A DNA stretch of 10,360 bases, taken from Methanosarcinaceae archaeon. Its GTDB lineage: Archaea > Halobacteriota > Methanosarcinia > Methanosarcinales > Methanosarcinaceae. The DNA lies in NCBI GenBank assembly GCA_030655675.1, contig JAUSPM010000176.1, positions 1-10,360 on the forward strand, given 5' to 3'. Positions 1 through 5,757 of this stretch are shown here, in pieces (positions within the stretch are counted from its first letter, which is position 1; the number at the start of each line of letters is the position of its first letter). The notes under the pieces are model-generated. The model made no database searches. It was given only the letters and a program-made list of their open reading frames with translations, and had not been told where the DNA came from. Both the position numbers and the translations under genes were made by a program.

Positions 1-294
1 TAGTTTTACATCAACTTCCGTAGGGCGCCAGCAGTGCAGACAACCCTGGTTACACAAAAGCGTTGGTGTCATCTGGATACAACAGTGTGATGTGATGCCG
101 TAGAATCGCGATTTGTAGCACGAACCTTCATCCTTCATCGAACGACCGAGCCATAGACATGTCTTGACTGCCGAATGATTGCCTGCAAGACTATATCCCT
201 GTTTTTTTAACAAGGTTTTGAAATCAGGAATATCAATTGTTTTAATCGTATCCTTTGTGCCCTTTATATCGATTATTTTACCTTGCTCAGACAT
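1..294 (-). CDS. taw1: tRNA 4-demethylwyosine synthase Taw1 (TYW1-like), 5' part only
   Basis: This frame starts at the ATG whose complement ends at 294 and stays open for 98 codons to the window edge, so only the N-terminal third or so is present. The family is a radical-SAM, iron-sulfur enzyme that condenses pyruvate carbons onto N1-methylguanosine-37 of tRNA-Phe to form 4-demethylwyosine, the tricyclic core of wybutosine derivatives. Seen here: the radical-SAM motif CNQGCLHC (CX3CX2C, residues 81-88), preceded by CYKSRFYGI (59-67) and SHCCIQMTP (69-77), a combination I recognise as typical of TYW1/Taw1. Cysteines 46, 59 and 71/72 lie before the SAM triad, as expected for the second cluster of the family. 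GAGAG lies about 8 nt before the ATG as a weak ribosome site. It lies 55 bp after the PolD small-subunit stop on the same strand, so read-through is possible. Family assignment is strong; the C-terminal part cannot be assessed. Confidence 0.9.
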   Translation of the reverse strand, partial: MSEQGKIIDIKGTKDTIKTIDIPDFKTLLKKQGYSLAGNHSAVKTCLWLGRSMKDEGSCYKSRFYGITSHCCIQMTPTLLCNQGCLHCWRPTEVDVKL

Positions 295-349
295 TGTAAC
301 TCTCAAATTATCAATAAATTATTTATGAATAATCGCTCAACTATCATTA

Positions 350-2050
350 TCATTCAAAATTTAACATCGTTGTCTTCAGGTTAGATAGGTCGACAACCGG
401 AACCATTGCAGGCGTTGGCATGAGATTCACTCGTTTTTGGAACTCTGTTTGCGCCTGCCAAGTGCCTGAATTTATCAAAAGCACATTCTTGTAATTCTTC
501 ACTCCCACAGTGTGGACATGTCCACAATGAAGGATATCAGGGATCTGGTTTATCACAAAATGGTCGTGTTTTTCAGGTGCAATAGAAATCCTACTTCCAT
601 ATGTGGGAGAAAGATGCCTGCGTTTCATCATCTCAACCATTGCAGTTGTTGGGTCTTGATACGACACACCCGGAATTGCTGCCACAAGATCATCGATCGA
701 ACGCCCATGATACATAAGCACCTTTACGCCATCAAGGTTGACCATTGCGGGATTACCCACAAAAATAATGTTACCGTTACGACCATTATCACCATTACCG
801 CTATCATTGCAGTTGAAACATGATCTTATATGGTCCGGAAATCTTGGCTGCGGCTCTGCCTGCCGGACAGCGTCATGATTGCCGGGTCCTATTATTATCT
901 TTATGTGAGACGGTATCTGATCGAAGTACTCGACCGCTTTTTTGTACTGGTCATACACATCATATATCTCAAGTTCCTTGTCCTGACCCGGGAATATTCC
1001 CACACCATCAACAAGATCACCTGCAACCACGAGATACCTTACTTCACCGGATATCTTGCGCATATCCTCATTATCCACGTCACCATTCAAAAAATCAATA
1101 AAACGATGCCATGCATCCTTAAGAAAAGTCGAACTTCCAATATGTACATCCGATATAAAAACCGCTTTTCCGGATGTGGTACTCTTCCTATGTGGCATTG
1201 CAGGAAGATCAGGCATGATAATCTTTTTTACGATCATCAAATTCCCATCATTGGTAAGCGCACCTGTAACACCCACAACTTCATCAAGCACAAGACGGGA
1301 CGCCTCTTCGAACAGATCCTTATCTGCCATGCGTACAAGCACCGAAAACGAACCTGTCGGATCCTCCAGTTCAAGGATCTTATGTCCATTGGTTGTGGTC
1401 TTGATATCAGATACCATTCCTATGATGGATATCTCATTATAACCTCCCTCACCCCGCTCCTGCCTCATTCCCCCGCCTTTTCTACGGTTTTTTACAAGGC
1501 TCTCTATAGGTCTTGCACTTACCCTGCCGCGTATCATCTCACTCAATTTGCTGTACCGGTTCCTGAAATACTGGACAAATTCCATGTACTCACCGACACA
1601 TGTTGACTGATCCGTTATGTCTGAAATGATTTCAACAGGACTTTCCGGATATCTGCAATTGGAATTAGAGTTAGAATTACAGTCACTCAACGATCGAGAT
1701 GTCGAAGAAGGAGGAAAAGATGGTATAGATGATGGTAGTGAATCTGCATGGGTGAGCATTTCTGATGCAGAGGAAACAGTTTCTAAATTTAGACTACTGA
1801 GACTGGGACTTGAGTTTAGATTTAGATTTAGATTAGGGTCTAAATGCGGATTTTCTTGATCAATATTGAAATTAAAACCATCAAGGTCTATATGTTCAGC
1901 CTCAACTACGAACACAGATTCATCAATGGTTGCAAGTATGTGTCCGACAAGTTGAATCGGAGAATCATGTGCAGATATTACTTCCACAGCATCGGGGCTC
2001 ACTTGGTAGCCTTCTTCTGCAAACATTGCTATAATATCGATTTTTTGCAT
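350..2050 (-). CDS. polB: DNA polymerase D (PolII) small subunit DP1
   Basis: 566 aa. It is the small subunit of archaeal family D DNA polymerase, which pairs with the large catalytic subunit DP2 (not in this window) and carries an Mre11-like 3'-5' proofreading nuclease. Visible parts in order: an N-terminal region (1-60); a low-complexity stretch (about 65-137) rich in Asn, Ser and Leu with (LN)n and (SN)n runs; an OB-fold-like region (about 204-280, EISIIGMVSDIKTT); and a calcineurin-like phosphoesterase domain with DVH (301-303), GDLVD (344-348), GNHD (390-393), YHGR (447-450) and GHVH (510-513). All metal-ligand motifs are intact, so the nuclease is probably active. A second short Asn/Gly run (about 414-427) interrupts the domain between GNHD and YHGR. 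The ATG at 2050 gives a sensible N-terminus but has only a weak Shine-Dalgarno (AAGGT). It is divergent from the signal peptidase and near orc1 and the origin, a common neighbourhood for archaeal replication genes. Confidence 0.95.
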   Translation of the reverse strand: MQKIDIIAMFAEEGYQVSPDAVEVISAHDSPIQLVGHILATIDESVFVVEAEHIDLDGFNFNIDQENPHLDPNLNLNLNSSPSLSSLNLETVSSASEMLTHADSLPSSIPSFPPSSTSRSLSDCNSNSNSNCRYPESPVEIISDITDQSTCVGEYMEFVQYFRNRYSKLSEMIRGRVSARPIESLVKNRRKGGGMRQERGEGGYNEISIIGMVSDIKTTTNGHKILELEDPTGSFSVLVRMADKDLFEEASRLVLDEVVGVTGALTNDGNLMIVKKIIMPDLPAMPHRKSTTSGKAVFISDVHIGSSTFLKDAWHRFIDFLNGDVDNEDMRKISGEVRYLVVAGDLVDGVGIFPGQDKELEIYDVYDQYKKAVEYFDQIPSHIKIIIGPGNHDAVRQAEPQPRFPDHIRSCFNCNDSGNGDNGRNGNIIFVGNPAMVNLDGVKVLMYHGRSIDDLVAAIPGVSYQDPTTAMVEMMKRRHLSPTYGSRISIAPEKHDHFVINQIPDILHCGHVHTVGVKNYKNVLLINSGTWQAQTEFQKRVNLMPTPAMVPVVDLSNLKTTMLNFE

Positions 2051-2075
2051 TATAATATACCTTGTATGTACCTGA

Positions 2076-2108
2076 TATTCACCAATTATCCACTAATATT
2101 TCACCAAT
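2076..2108 (-). promoter_or_regulatory. Three 11-bp tandem repeats upstream of the PolD small subunit
   Basis: Read on the minus strand from 2108 down to 2076, the sequence is three consecutive 11-mers: ATTGGTGAAAT, ATTAGTGGATA, ATTGGTGAATA. The outer two differ at only two positions. The period is close to one helical turn, so a protein reading one face of the DNA could bind all three. They lie 26-58 bp upstream of the ATG, where an archaeal core promoter or operator would sit. The repeat pattern is observed; an operator role is inference. Confidence 0.4.
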
Positions 2109-2116
2109 GGTTTTAA

Positions 2117-2336
2117 TAATGTTCGGTTGTATACTAACAACTATTATTGTGTTATCTTATGATAAATGTTATCCGTCTTTCATTACAACTGGCAACCACA
2201 ATAATTAACAATAAATATACATAACTGAATTATAACTACATGGTAATATGATTTAATATTATGATGTATTATTCGTAAGTATAATGTGGTATAATGTTAT
2301 AGTATTACAATATATACAATTGTTAGGAAAAATGAA
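2117..2336. promoter_or_regulatory. Divergent A/T-rich intergenic region between PolD small subunit and signal peptidase
   Basis: About 220 bp with no convincing ORF. It separates two divergent genes and must hold the signal peptidase promoter. The best TATA-like element for the plus-strand gene is ATATATA-type sequence at about 2310-2317. This is close enough to the 2337 ATG to imply a very short leader, unless one of the several other TATA-like tracts further upstream (for example TATAAT at about 2290) is used. A small dyad, GTTGT/ACAAC, lies at 2126-2141. No further structure recognised. Confidence 0.4.
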
Positions 2337-2900
2337 ATGAGCCTAAAAGATAAAATTGATACATTTAAAAATAGCGACAAATTTTGGATCTCACTTACAC
2401 GTGATATTCTTACTGTAGGATTAGCTGTGCTGGTATTTGCATCCTTTTCCCAGATTGCATTTGGGATGTGGACTCCTATGGTAGCTGTTGAATCAGGAAG
2501 CATGGAACCACACATGAATGTCGGAGATATTATTTTTATTGAAAATATAGATCGAACTCAGGTAATTCCAAACCAGCCCGATAACGGAGATTATTTATCA
2601 TTTGAAAAAAGCGGAGACGTCATATTGTATCGTCCATACGGTAAAACAGATGCGACACCAATCATTCACAGGGCTATGTATTATGTGGAAAAGGGAGAAC
2701 CAATGTGGACCGGTGGACCGCCGGCACCAAACAATGGATACATTACCAAAGGCGATAACATTCTAACTAATACACATTTTGATCAGCAAGGAGATATCAG
2801 TTATCACATTCCTGTTAAAGAGGAATGGATCATCGGGATTGCACGGTATAAAATACCTTATGCAGGATATCTGAGATTATTGCTTCCAAGATTTTCATAA
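2337..2900 (+). CDS. Signal peptidase I, archaeal/ER type
   Basis: 187 aa. It is a membrane-bound serine protease that cleaves signal peptides from proteins exported through Sec. There is a single N-terminal membrane segment (about residues 23-43), after which the catalytic domain should face outside. Catalytic motifs: SGSMEP with nucleophile Ser55, IIHR with His111 in the place where bacterial enzymes use Lys, and KGDN with Asp140. This Ser/His/Asp set is the archaeal/eukaryotic (Sec11-like) type. A C-terminal hydrophobic stretch (about 164-185, including YAGYLRLLLP) may touch or enter the membrane. The ATG at 2337 was chosen because it gives a normal short cytoplasmic N-terminus; AGGAAA lies a few bases upstream as a weak ribosome site. 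It is convergent with orc1. The stop is followed within about 10 bp by T-rich DNA that begins a dispersed repeat. The order between replication genes looks incidental. Confidence 0.93.
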   Translation: MSLKDKIDTFKNSDKFWISLTRDILTVGLAVLVFASFSQIAFGMWTPMVAVESGSMEPHMNVGDIIFIENIDRTQVIPNQPDNGDYLSFEKSGDVILYRPYGKTDATPIIHRAMYYVEKGEPMWTGGPPAPNNGYITKGDNILTNTHFDQQGDISYHIPVKEEWIIGIARYKIPYAGYLRLLLPRFS

Positions 2901-2905
2901 AAAAA

Positions 2906-3058
2906 GTGTTTTTGTTTAGATGGTGTAGCGTTGTGGTACAGAATGTTTAATATGTTCATGATAAAAACGATTCACCTCACGTGCGTAGCGCGCATTGCCC
3001 TGCATACACATCGAATTTTCAATCGCCATATGCACATTCCACAAGTTTTAATAAATGT
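2906..3058 (+). repeat. Dispersed repeat, copy 1 (full length)
   Basis: About 153 bp beginning with GTGTTTTTGTTTAG directly after the signal peptidase stop. It matches, in inverted orientation, 7441-7600. Two blocks are identical between the copies: 19 bp at 2954-2972 (GTTCATGATAAAAACGATT) and 31 bp at 2995-3025. Between them lies a G/C-rich 22-bp variable segment with a possible small stem. A 17-nt hairpin (TGTA...TACA, 2924-2940) occurs in all three copies. Homology fades after about 3058. The function is not recognised. The leading oligo-T could serve as terminator for the upstream gene. Confidence 0.85.
2909..2917 (+). terminator. Oligo-T tract after signal peptidase gene
   Basis: TTTTTGTTT starts 9 bp after the stop codon. 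Archaeal transcription often ends at such U-rich runs without a hairpin. The tract is part of the dispersed repeat, and the same tract follows iorB in copy 2. Confidence 0.4.
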
Positions 3059-3269
3059 TTTGCTAACTATTTAGTTCATAGTATATATTTTATAAATATA
3101 TAGTGCGAGTAAATCCGAGCATAGCGAGGATTTTCTCGTTCAAATTGGCATGGATGGAACATGCCGCCTGCGGGCGGTAGCACTGTTTTTGGTTTCAAAT
3201 CGAATCATTTTATTTGCGAAGTCATTTTAAAACAGCTATACAAATACAAAAAAGTTTAACAAATACATT
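3059..3269. other. Intergenic hairpin cluster between converging genes
   Basis: No ORF of note. A TATA-like A/T run at about 3081-3101 is followed by three hairpins. The first, 3106-3138, has CGAG/CTCG plus AAATCC/GGATTT arms (10 pairs around one T-T mismatch). The second, 3147-3165, is GGCATG/CATGCC with a 7-nt loop. The third, 3164-3177, is CCGCC/GGCGG with a 4-nt loop. The second and third share bases and are mutually exclusive. A T5 run follows at 3185-3189. The G/C-rich stems stand out in A/T-rich DNA. This could be a small structured RNA or dispersed palindromic sequence; the sequence alone cannot decide. Confidence 0.4.
3248..3253 (-). terminator. Oligo-T terminator after orc1
   Basis: On the minus strand TTTTTT occurs 17 bp after the orc1 TAG stop, with T-rich DNA after it. 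This is typical of archaeal intrinsic termination. Confidence 0.45.
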
Positions 3270-4505
3270 CTATAGATGCATTTGGGAAACTATTGGAGGA
3301 TTGAAATTTTCAAGTGGTTTTAATCTATAATCTTCAAGAAGCACATTGCGTGTACTGGAAGTAGAAACACTTAACGATATTTCCTTTGTCCTGCCATAAC
3401 GTCCTTTGCTCACAACAATTGCATTCACAATTCCAAGCATATCCAATTCTGATATAAGATCTGTGATCCTGCGCTGTGTCAAGACATCTACATCTATACT
3501 GTTACAGAACTTTAGATAAATATTATACACCTGACCGGTTGTTACATTTCTATATCCTTTATTTCGAAGATATATTATACTGTATAACACTAATTTAGAT
3601 TGGGTCGGAAGTGTACGTACAACTTCAACAATACGATCAACCTCGATCTTTTCCTGAGCATTTCTTACATGTCTTTCTTCAACTTTCGATTGATTCTCAC
3701 GTTCTGCTAATTCTCCTGAAACTCTTAGTAGATCAAGTGCCCTTCTAGCATCACCATGTTCTTGTGCCGCAAATGCTGCACAAAGCGGGATGACCATATC
3801 ATCTAAAACACCATCTTTGTATGCTATTTGAGCTCTTTCTTTCAGGATATCACTGATCTGTTCAGCATCATATGGAGGAAATATAATTTCTTCTTCACCA
3901 AGAGAACTTTTTACTCTTGGATCAAGGAATTCCGTAAATTTCAAATCATTGGATACACCGATCATACTAACTTTAGATCTTTTAAGATCAGTATTGATGC
4001 GAGAAAGATTATAAAGAACATCATCGCTTTTTTTAACTAATTTATCTATCTCATCAAGAATAATAATAATAACTTGTTCTTTCGAATCAATTGATTCTTT
4101 AAATGTTGAAAAAACCTGATCAGTTGGCCATCCAGTCATAGGAACATCTTCCCCAAACTGTCGTGCAAGATTTGCTAATAATCTATATTGTGTATCAATA
4201 ACTTCACAATTTATATATAATACAACACAAGAAACATTCATCGCTTCACTTTTTTTCTCAAGTTCTATTCCAACATGACGAGTAGCTGCTGTTTTGCCTG
4301 TACCTGTTTTTCCATATATGAGAATATTTGATGGTGTATCTCCACGAAGTGCTGATACCAATATTGTAGCAAGACTGTTAATTTGAGCATCTCTATGTAA
4401 TAAAAAATCAGGAGTGTAAGATGGCCTAAGAACTTCCTTATTTTTAAAGATCGGCTCATTATTAAGTAACTCCTGAAATAATCCATCTAACGATTTATTT
4501 TTCAT
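3270..4505 (-). CDS. orc1: Origin recognition / replication initiator Orc1/Cdc6
   Basis: 411 aa, normal family length. It is an AAA+ ATPase that binds origin recognition boxes and is thought to load the MCM helicase. Visible elements: Walker A GKTGTGKT (65-72), Walker B IIIILDEID (146-154), sensor 1 at GVSND (183-187, Asn186), the initiator-specific region near DPRVKSSL (195-202), and sensor 2 in GDARRALDLL (251-260). A C-terminal winged-helix domain spans about 295-400, with a probable recognition helix near TQRRITDLISELDMLG. All ATPase motifs are intact. The ATG at 4505 has a ribosome site GGTGG (complement of 4510-4514) at about 4 nt. It is transcribed away from a 650-bp region holding five box-like sites, the usual arrangement for an initiator beside its own origin. 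Some of these boxes lie near its promoter, so autoregulation is possible (inference). Confidence 0.96.
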   Translation of the reverse strand: MKNKSLDGLFQELLNNEPIFKNKEVLRPSYTPDFLLHRDAQINSLATILVSALRGDTPSNILIYGKTGTGKTAATRHVGIELEKKSEAMNVSCVVLYINCEVIDTQYRLLANLARQFGEDVPMTGWPTDQVFSTFKESIDSKEQVIIIILDEIDKLVKKSDDVLYNLSRINTDLKRSKVSMIGVSNDLKFTEFLDPRVKSSLGEEEIIFPPYDAEQISDILKERAQIAYKDGVLDDMVIPLCAAFAAQEHGDARRALDLLRVSGELAERENQSKVEERHVRNAQEKIEVDRIVEVVRTLPTQSKLVLYSIIYLRNKGYRNVTTGQVYNIYLKFCNSIDVDVLTQRRITDLISELDMLGIVNAIVVSKGRYGRTKEISLSVSTSSTRNVLLEDYRLKPLENFNPPIVSQMHL

Positions 4506-4509
4506 TTTT

Positions 4510-4545
4510 CCACCAATCCTATATTAAATTTTTATAATATATAAA
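4510..4545 (-). promoter_or_regulatory. orc1 promoter and ribosome binding site
   Basis: On the minus strand a TATA-like TTTATATATT (complement of 4536-4545) lies about 31-40 bp before the ATG. GGTGG (complement of 4510-4514) provides a Shine-Dalgarno. Transcription from this box would give a short leader. Confidence 0.55.
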
Positions 4546-4654
4546 TATTAAAAAAAGATTAATTATGCTAATAATTTTCTTTTATCTATCTTTGATACCT
4601 TATTAGTTCCAACAGATGCAATGGAAGTATAGCTTATTAATGATTATGGTTTAA

Positions 4655-4676
4655 ACCCCTATATTTCCTCTGGAAT
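4655..4676 (+). repeat. Origin recognition box 1
   Basis: Begins ACCCCT and ends CTGGAAT. The dyad core is weaker than in the others (TTTCCTCTGGAAT). It is the box nearest orc1, about 150 bp before its ATG, so it may also bear on orc1 expression. Confidence 0.65.
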
Positions 4677-4754
4677 TTTAAATAATATAAAATAAATAAA
4701 AAAAATCATTATCTATAGACATCTTTTTTATTGATATATGATTTGTTTATATAT

Positions 4755-4776
4755 AATTATTTAGTTCAAGTGGAAT
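4755..4776 (+). repeat. Origin recognition box 2 (half box without C-run)
   Basis: GTTCAAGTGGAAT at 4764-4776 matches the dyad half of the other boxes, but no C-run lies at the expected place upstream. It resembles the mini-boxes known from other archaeal origins. Weaker than boxes 3-5. Confidence 0.5.
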
Positions 4777-4788
4777 AAAAACATCAAC

Positions 4789-4810
4789 ACCCCTTTATTT
4801 CAATTGGAAT
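4789..4810 (+). repeat. Origin recognition box 3
   Basis: ACCCCT followed by TTATTTCAATTGGAAT. It has a full C-run and dyad and differs from the consensus at few positions. It lies 13 bp after box 2 and 17 bp before box 4, in the same direction. Confidence 0.8.
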
Positions 4811-4827
4811 ATTTATATAGGACAGGG

Positions 4828-4849
4828 ACCCTATAATTTCAACTGGAAT
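4828..4849 (+). repeat. Origin recognition box 4
   Basis: ACCCTATAATTTCAACTGGAAT-type site. Its similarity to box 5 extends further upstream through AGGGACCC (4825-4831), so boxes 4 and 5 are a closely matched inverted pair that faces across the A/T-rich core. Confidence 0.8.
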
Positions 4850-5047
4850 GAATAAAATATGTTTATTATACTTTATAATAATATTTTAAAAAAATATGGT
4901 GTTGATTGTAATAAGTTAATAGTATATAACAATTACTTTTTACTTTATTAATAAATTATCAAAATGTTTATTTTAATTAAAATTAATTAAATTTAATTGA
5001 TTTTGATTAACTTTAATTGATTTCAGTTAATTTTAATCAATTTTAAA
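4850..5047. other. A/T-rich core of the origin (candidate duplex-unwinding element)
   Basis: Nearly pure A/T between the facing boxes. The right half contains a 20-bp direct repeat: 4991-5010 and 5011-5030 share TTTAATTGATTT and a TTAA ending. A reversed version of the motif (TTTTAATCAATTTT) follows at 5031-5044. No ORF. Ease of melting follows from composition; the unwinding role is inferred from position. Confidence 0.65.
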
Positions 5048-5069
5048 CTTCCAATTGAAATCATGGGGT
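5048..5069 (-). repeat. Origin recognition box 5 (inverted)
   Basis: Plus strand CTTCCAATTGAAAT then CATGGGGT. Its complement has the same 22-bp pattern as boxes 3 and 4. It is the only box in this orientation and lies on the far side of the A/T-rich core, as in origins where boxes flank the unwinding element. Confidence 0.8.
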
Positions 5070-5113
5070 CCCTCATTAATTTCCCATATACAGATGTCAA
5101 TATAGATTGGATA

Positions 5114-5157
5114 GATTCAGATCAACTGAATAGTTAATTTGAATCAGATAAAAAACA
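5114..5157 (-). terminator. Dyad and oligo-T at the 3' end of the DUF2115-like gene
   Basis: On the minus strand a TTTTTT run (complement of 5150-5155 area) comes directly after the stop. It is followed by GATTCA/TGAATC arms (5114-5119 and 5140-5145), with a nested TTCAG/CTGAA. The T-run is the likely termination signal; the dyad may be incidental. It keeps transcription from entering the origin. Confidence 0.4.
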
Positions 5158-5700
5158 TCACTTCATTTCCATCTGCTTTGCTACACAGAATTTACAGATA
5201 GCTTCAACATTATCTTCCTGTTTGTCTTTCACAGGACAAAAATAATTTTCACCTATTCTTTTCACAACAAACCCACCTGGAAATGGTGTTTCTTCTGGGT
5301 GAGGAGGTGTATTTGTAATGAAAATATTGTACATGGCGGAAAAGTAGTATAGTATTGCCATTTGAGGTACTTCATGTGTATCAGTCAGTTTTGTTCCAAA
5401 TCGTTCCAGAAATTCTCTGTATCGTTCCATATCAAATGACTCGTTTTGAGAATTTTCACTAGAAATTATTGATTTGAAATTATCAAAAAGATGCCCTAAC
5501 ATCTTTTTCTTGAACTTATTTTTATATACAGGGGGAAGGTCCTTACAATCTTTTTCAAAGAAGGCCTGTACTTTTATGAAATCAAAAATACTGTAGCTGC
5601 TTAATTCTTTTTTGAGAAGCAATAACAGGCTCTGCTGATCAATGACAGATTCATGGAGTTCATGGACTCCTTTCAGTTTCTTAAATGTGGATTTGACCAA
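5158..5700 (-). CDS. DUF2115 (UPF0305)-like protein of unknown function
   Basis: 180 aa, soluble, with no signal peptide or membrane segment. The pattern of an N-terminal helix region with LLKKELSSYSIFDFIKVQAFF (read as two parts, 28-48) and LPPVYK (55-60), then FPGGF (140-144), CPVKDKQEDN (155-164) and CKFCVAKQ (169-176), fits the archaeal DUF2115 family, common in methanogens, from memory. Cys155, Cys169 and Cys172 could bind a metal, with a fourth ligand not obvious. The function is unknown. No ATG is available: an in-frame TGA lies 15 bp upstream of the TTG at 5700, and the next Met is at residue 67, so TTG is the likely start. No good Shine-Dalgarno is visible. Only 92 bp separate it from the IS66 end, and they include a truncated dispersed repeat, so its upstream region may have been replaced. 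Confidence 0.75.
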   Translation of the reverse strand: MVKSTFKKLKGVHELHESVIDQQSLLLLLKKELSSYSIFDFIKVQAFFEKDCKDLPPVYKNKFKKKMLGHLFDNFKSIISSENSQNESFDMERYREFLERFGTKLTDTHEVPQMAILYYFSAMYNIFITNTPPHPEETPFPGGFVVKRIGENYFCPVKDKQEDNVEAICKFCVAKQMEMK

Positions 5701-5757
5701 TTTAATCGTATATCACAAGTGTTGAATTGATATTAATGGTTTTGGTGATTTAAAAAA

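Larger units (their letters stand above)
4655..5069. other. oriC: Predicted chromosomal replication origin (oriC)
   Basis: Directly upstream of orc1 lie five related 22-bp sites with the pattern ACCCY...ATTTCAAYTGGAAT. Four read in the plus direction (4655-4676, 4755-4776, 4789-4810, 4828-4849) and one is inverted (5048-5069). The half C-run/half dyad layout matches archaeal origin recognition boxes, in which a TTCCAnTGGAAA-like dyad is followed by a G-string. Between the fourth box and the inverted box are about 200 bp that are almost only A and T, fitting a duplex-unwinding element. The adjacent initiator gene completes a standard archaeal origin. Which boxes are bound and where replication starts cannot be read from sequence. 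Confidence 0.88.

Noticed and set aside
830..1606. Long open frame of 258 codons on the plus strand
   Set aside because: It lies wholly opposite the PolD small subunit, whose frame carries every phosphoesterase motif. The plus-strand product shows no recognisable domain.
1815..1838. Telomere-like TTTAGA/TTAGGG hexamers
   Set aside because: They are codons for an Asn/Leu run inside the PolD small subunit on the minus strand, not a chromosome end.
2126..2141. Small dyad GTTGT/ACAAC as an operator
   Set aside because: Five-base arms in A/T-rich DNA are expected by chance, and no second copy was seen.
3828..4040. Short plus-strand frame opposite orc1
   Set aside because: It covers the complement of the Walker B and sensor 1 region of orc1 and has no own start signals.
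4596..4627. Possible sixth origin box around GTTCCAACAGATGCAATGGAAG
   Set aside because: It has TTCCA and TGGAA halves, but their spacing differs from the 22-bp pattern and there is no C-run.
4981..5046. CRISPR-like or tandem array in the A/T-rich region
   Set aside because: The units are imperfect 20-mers without unique spacers, few in number, and fit an origin core.
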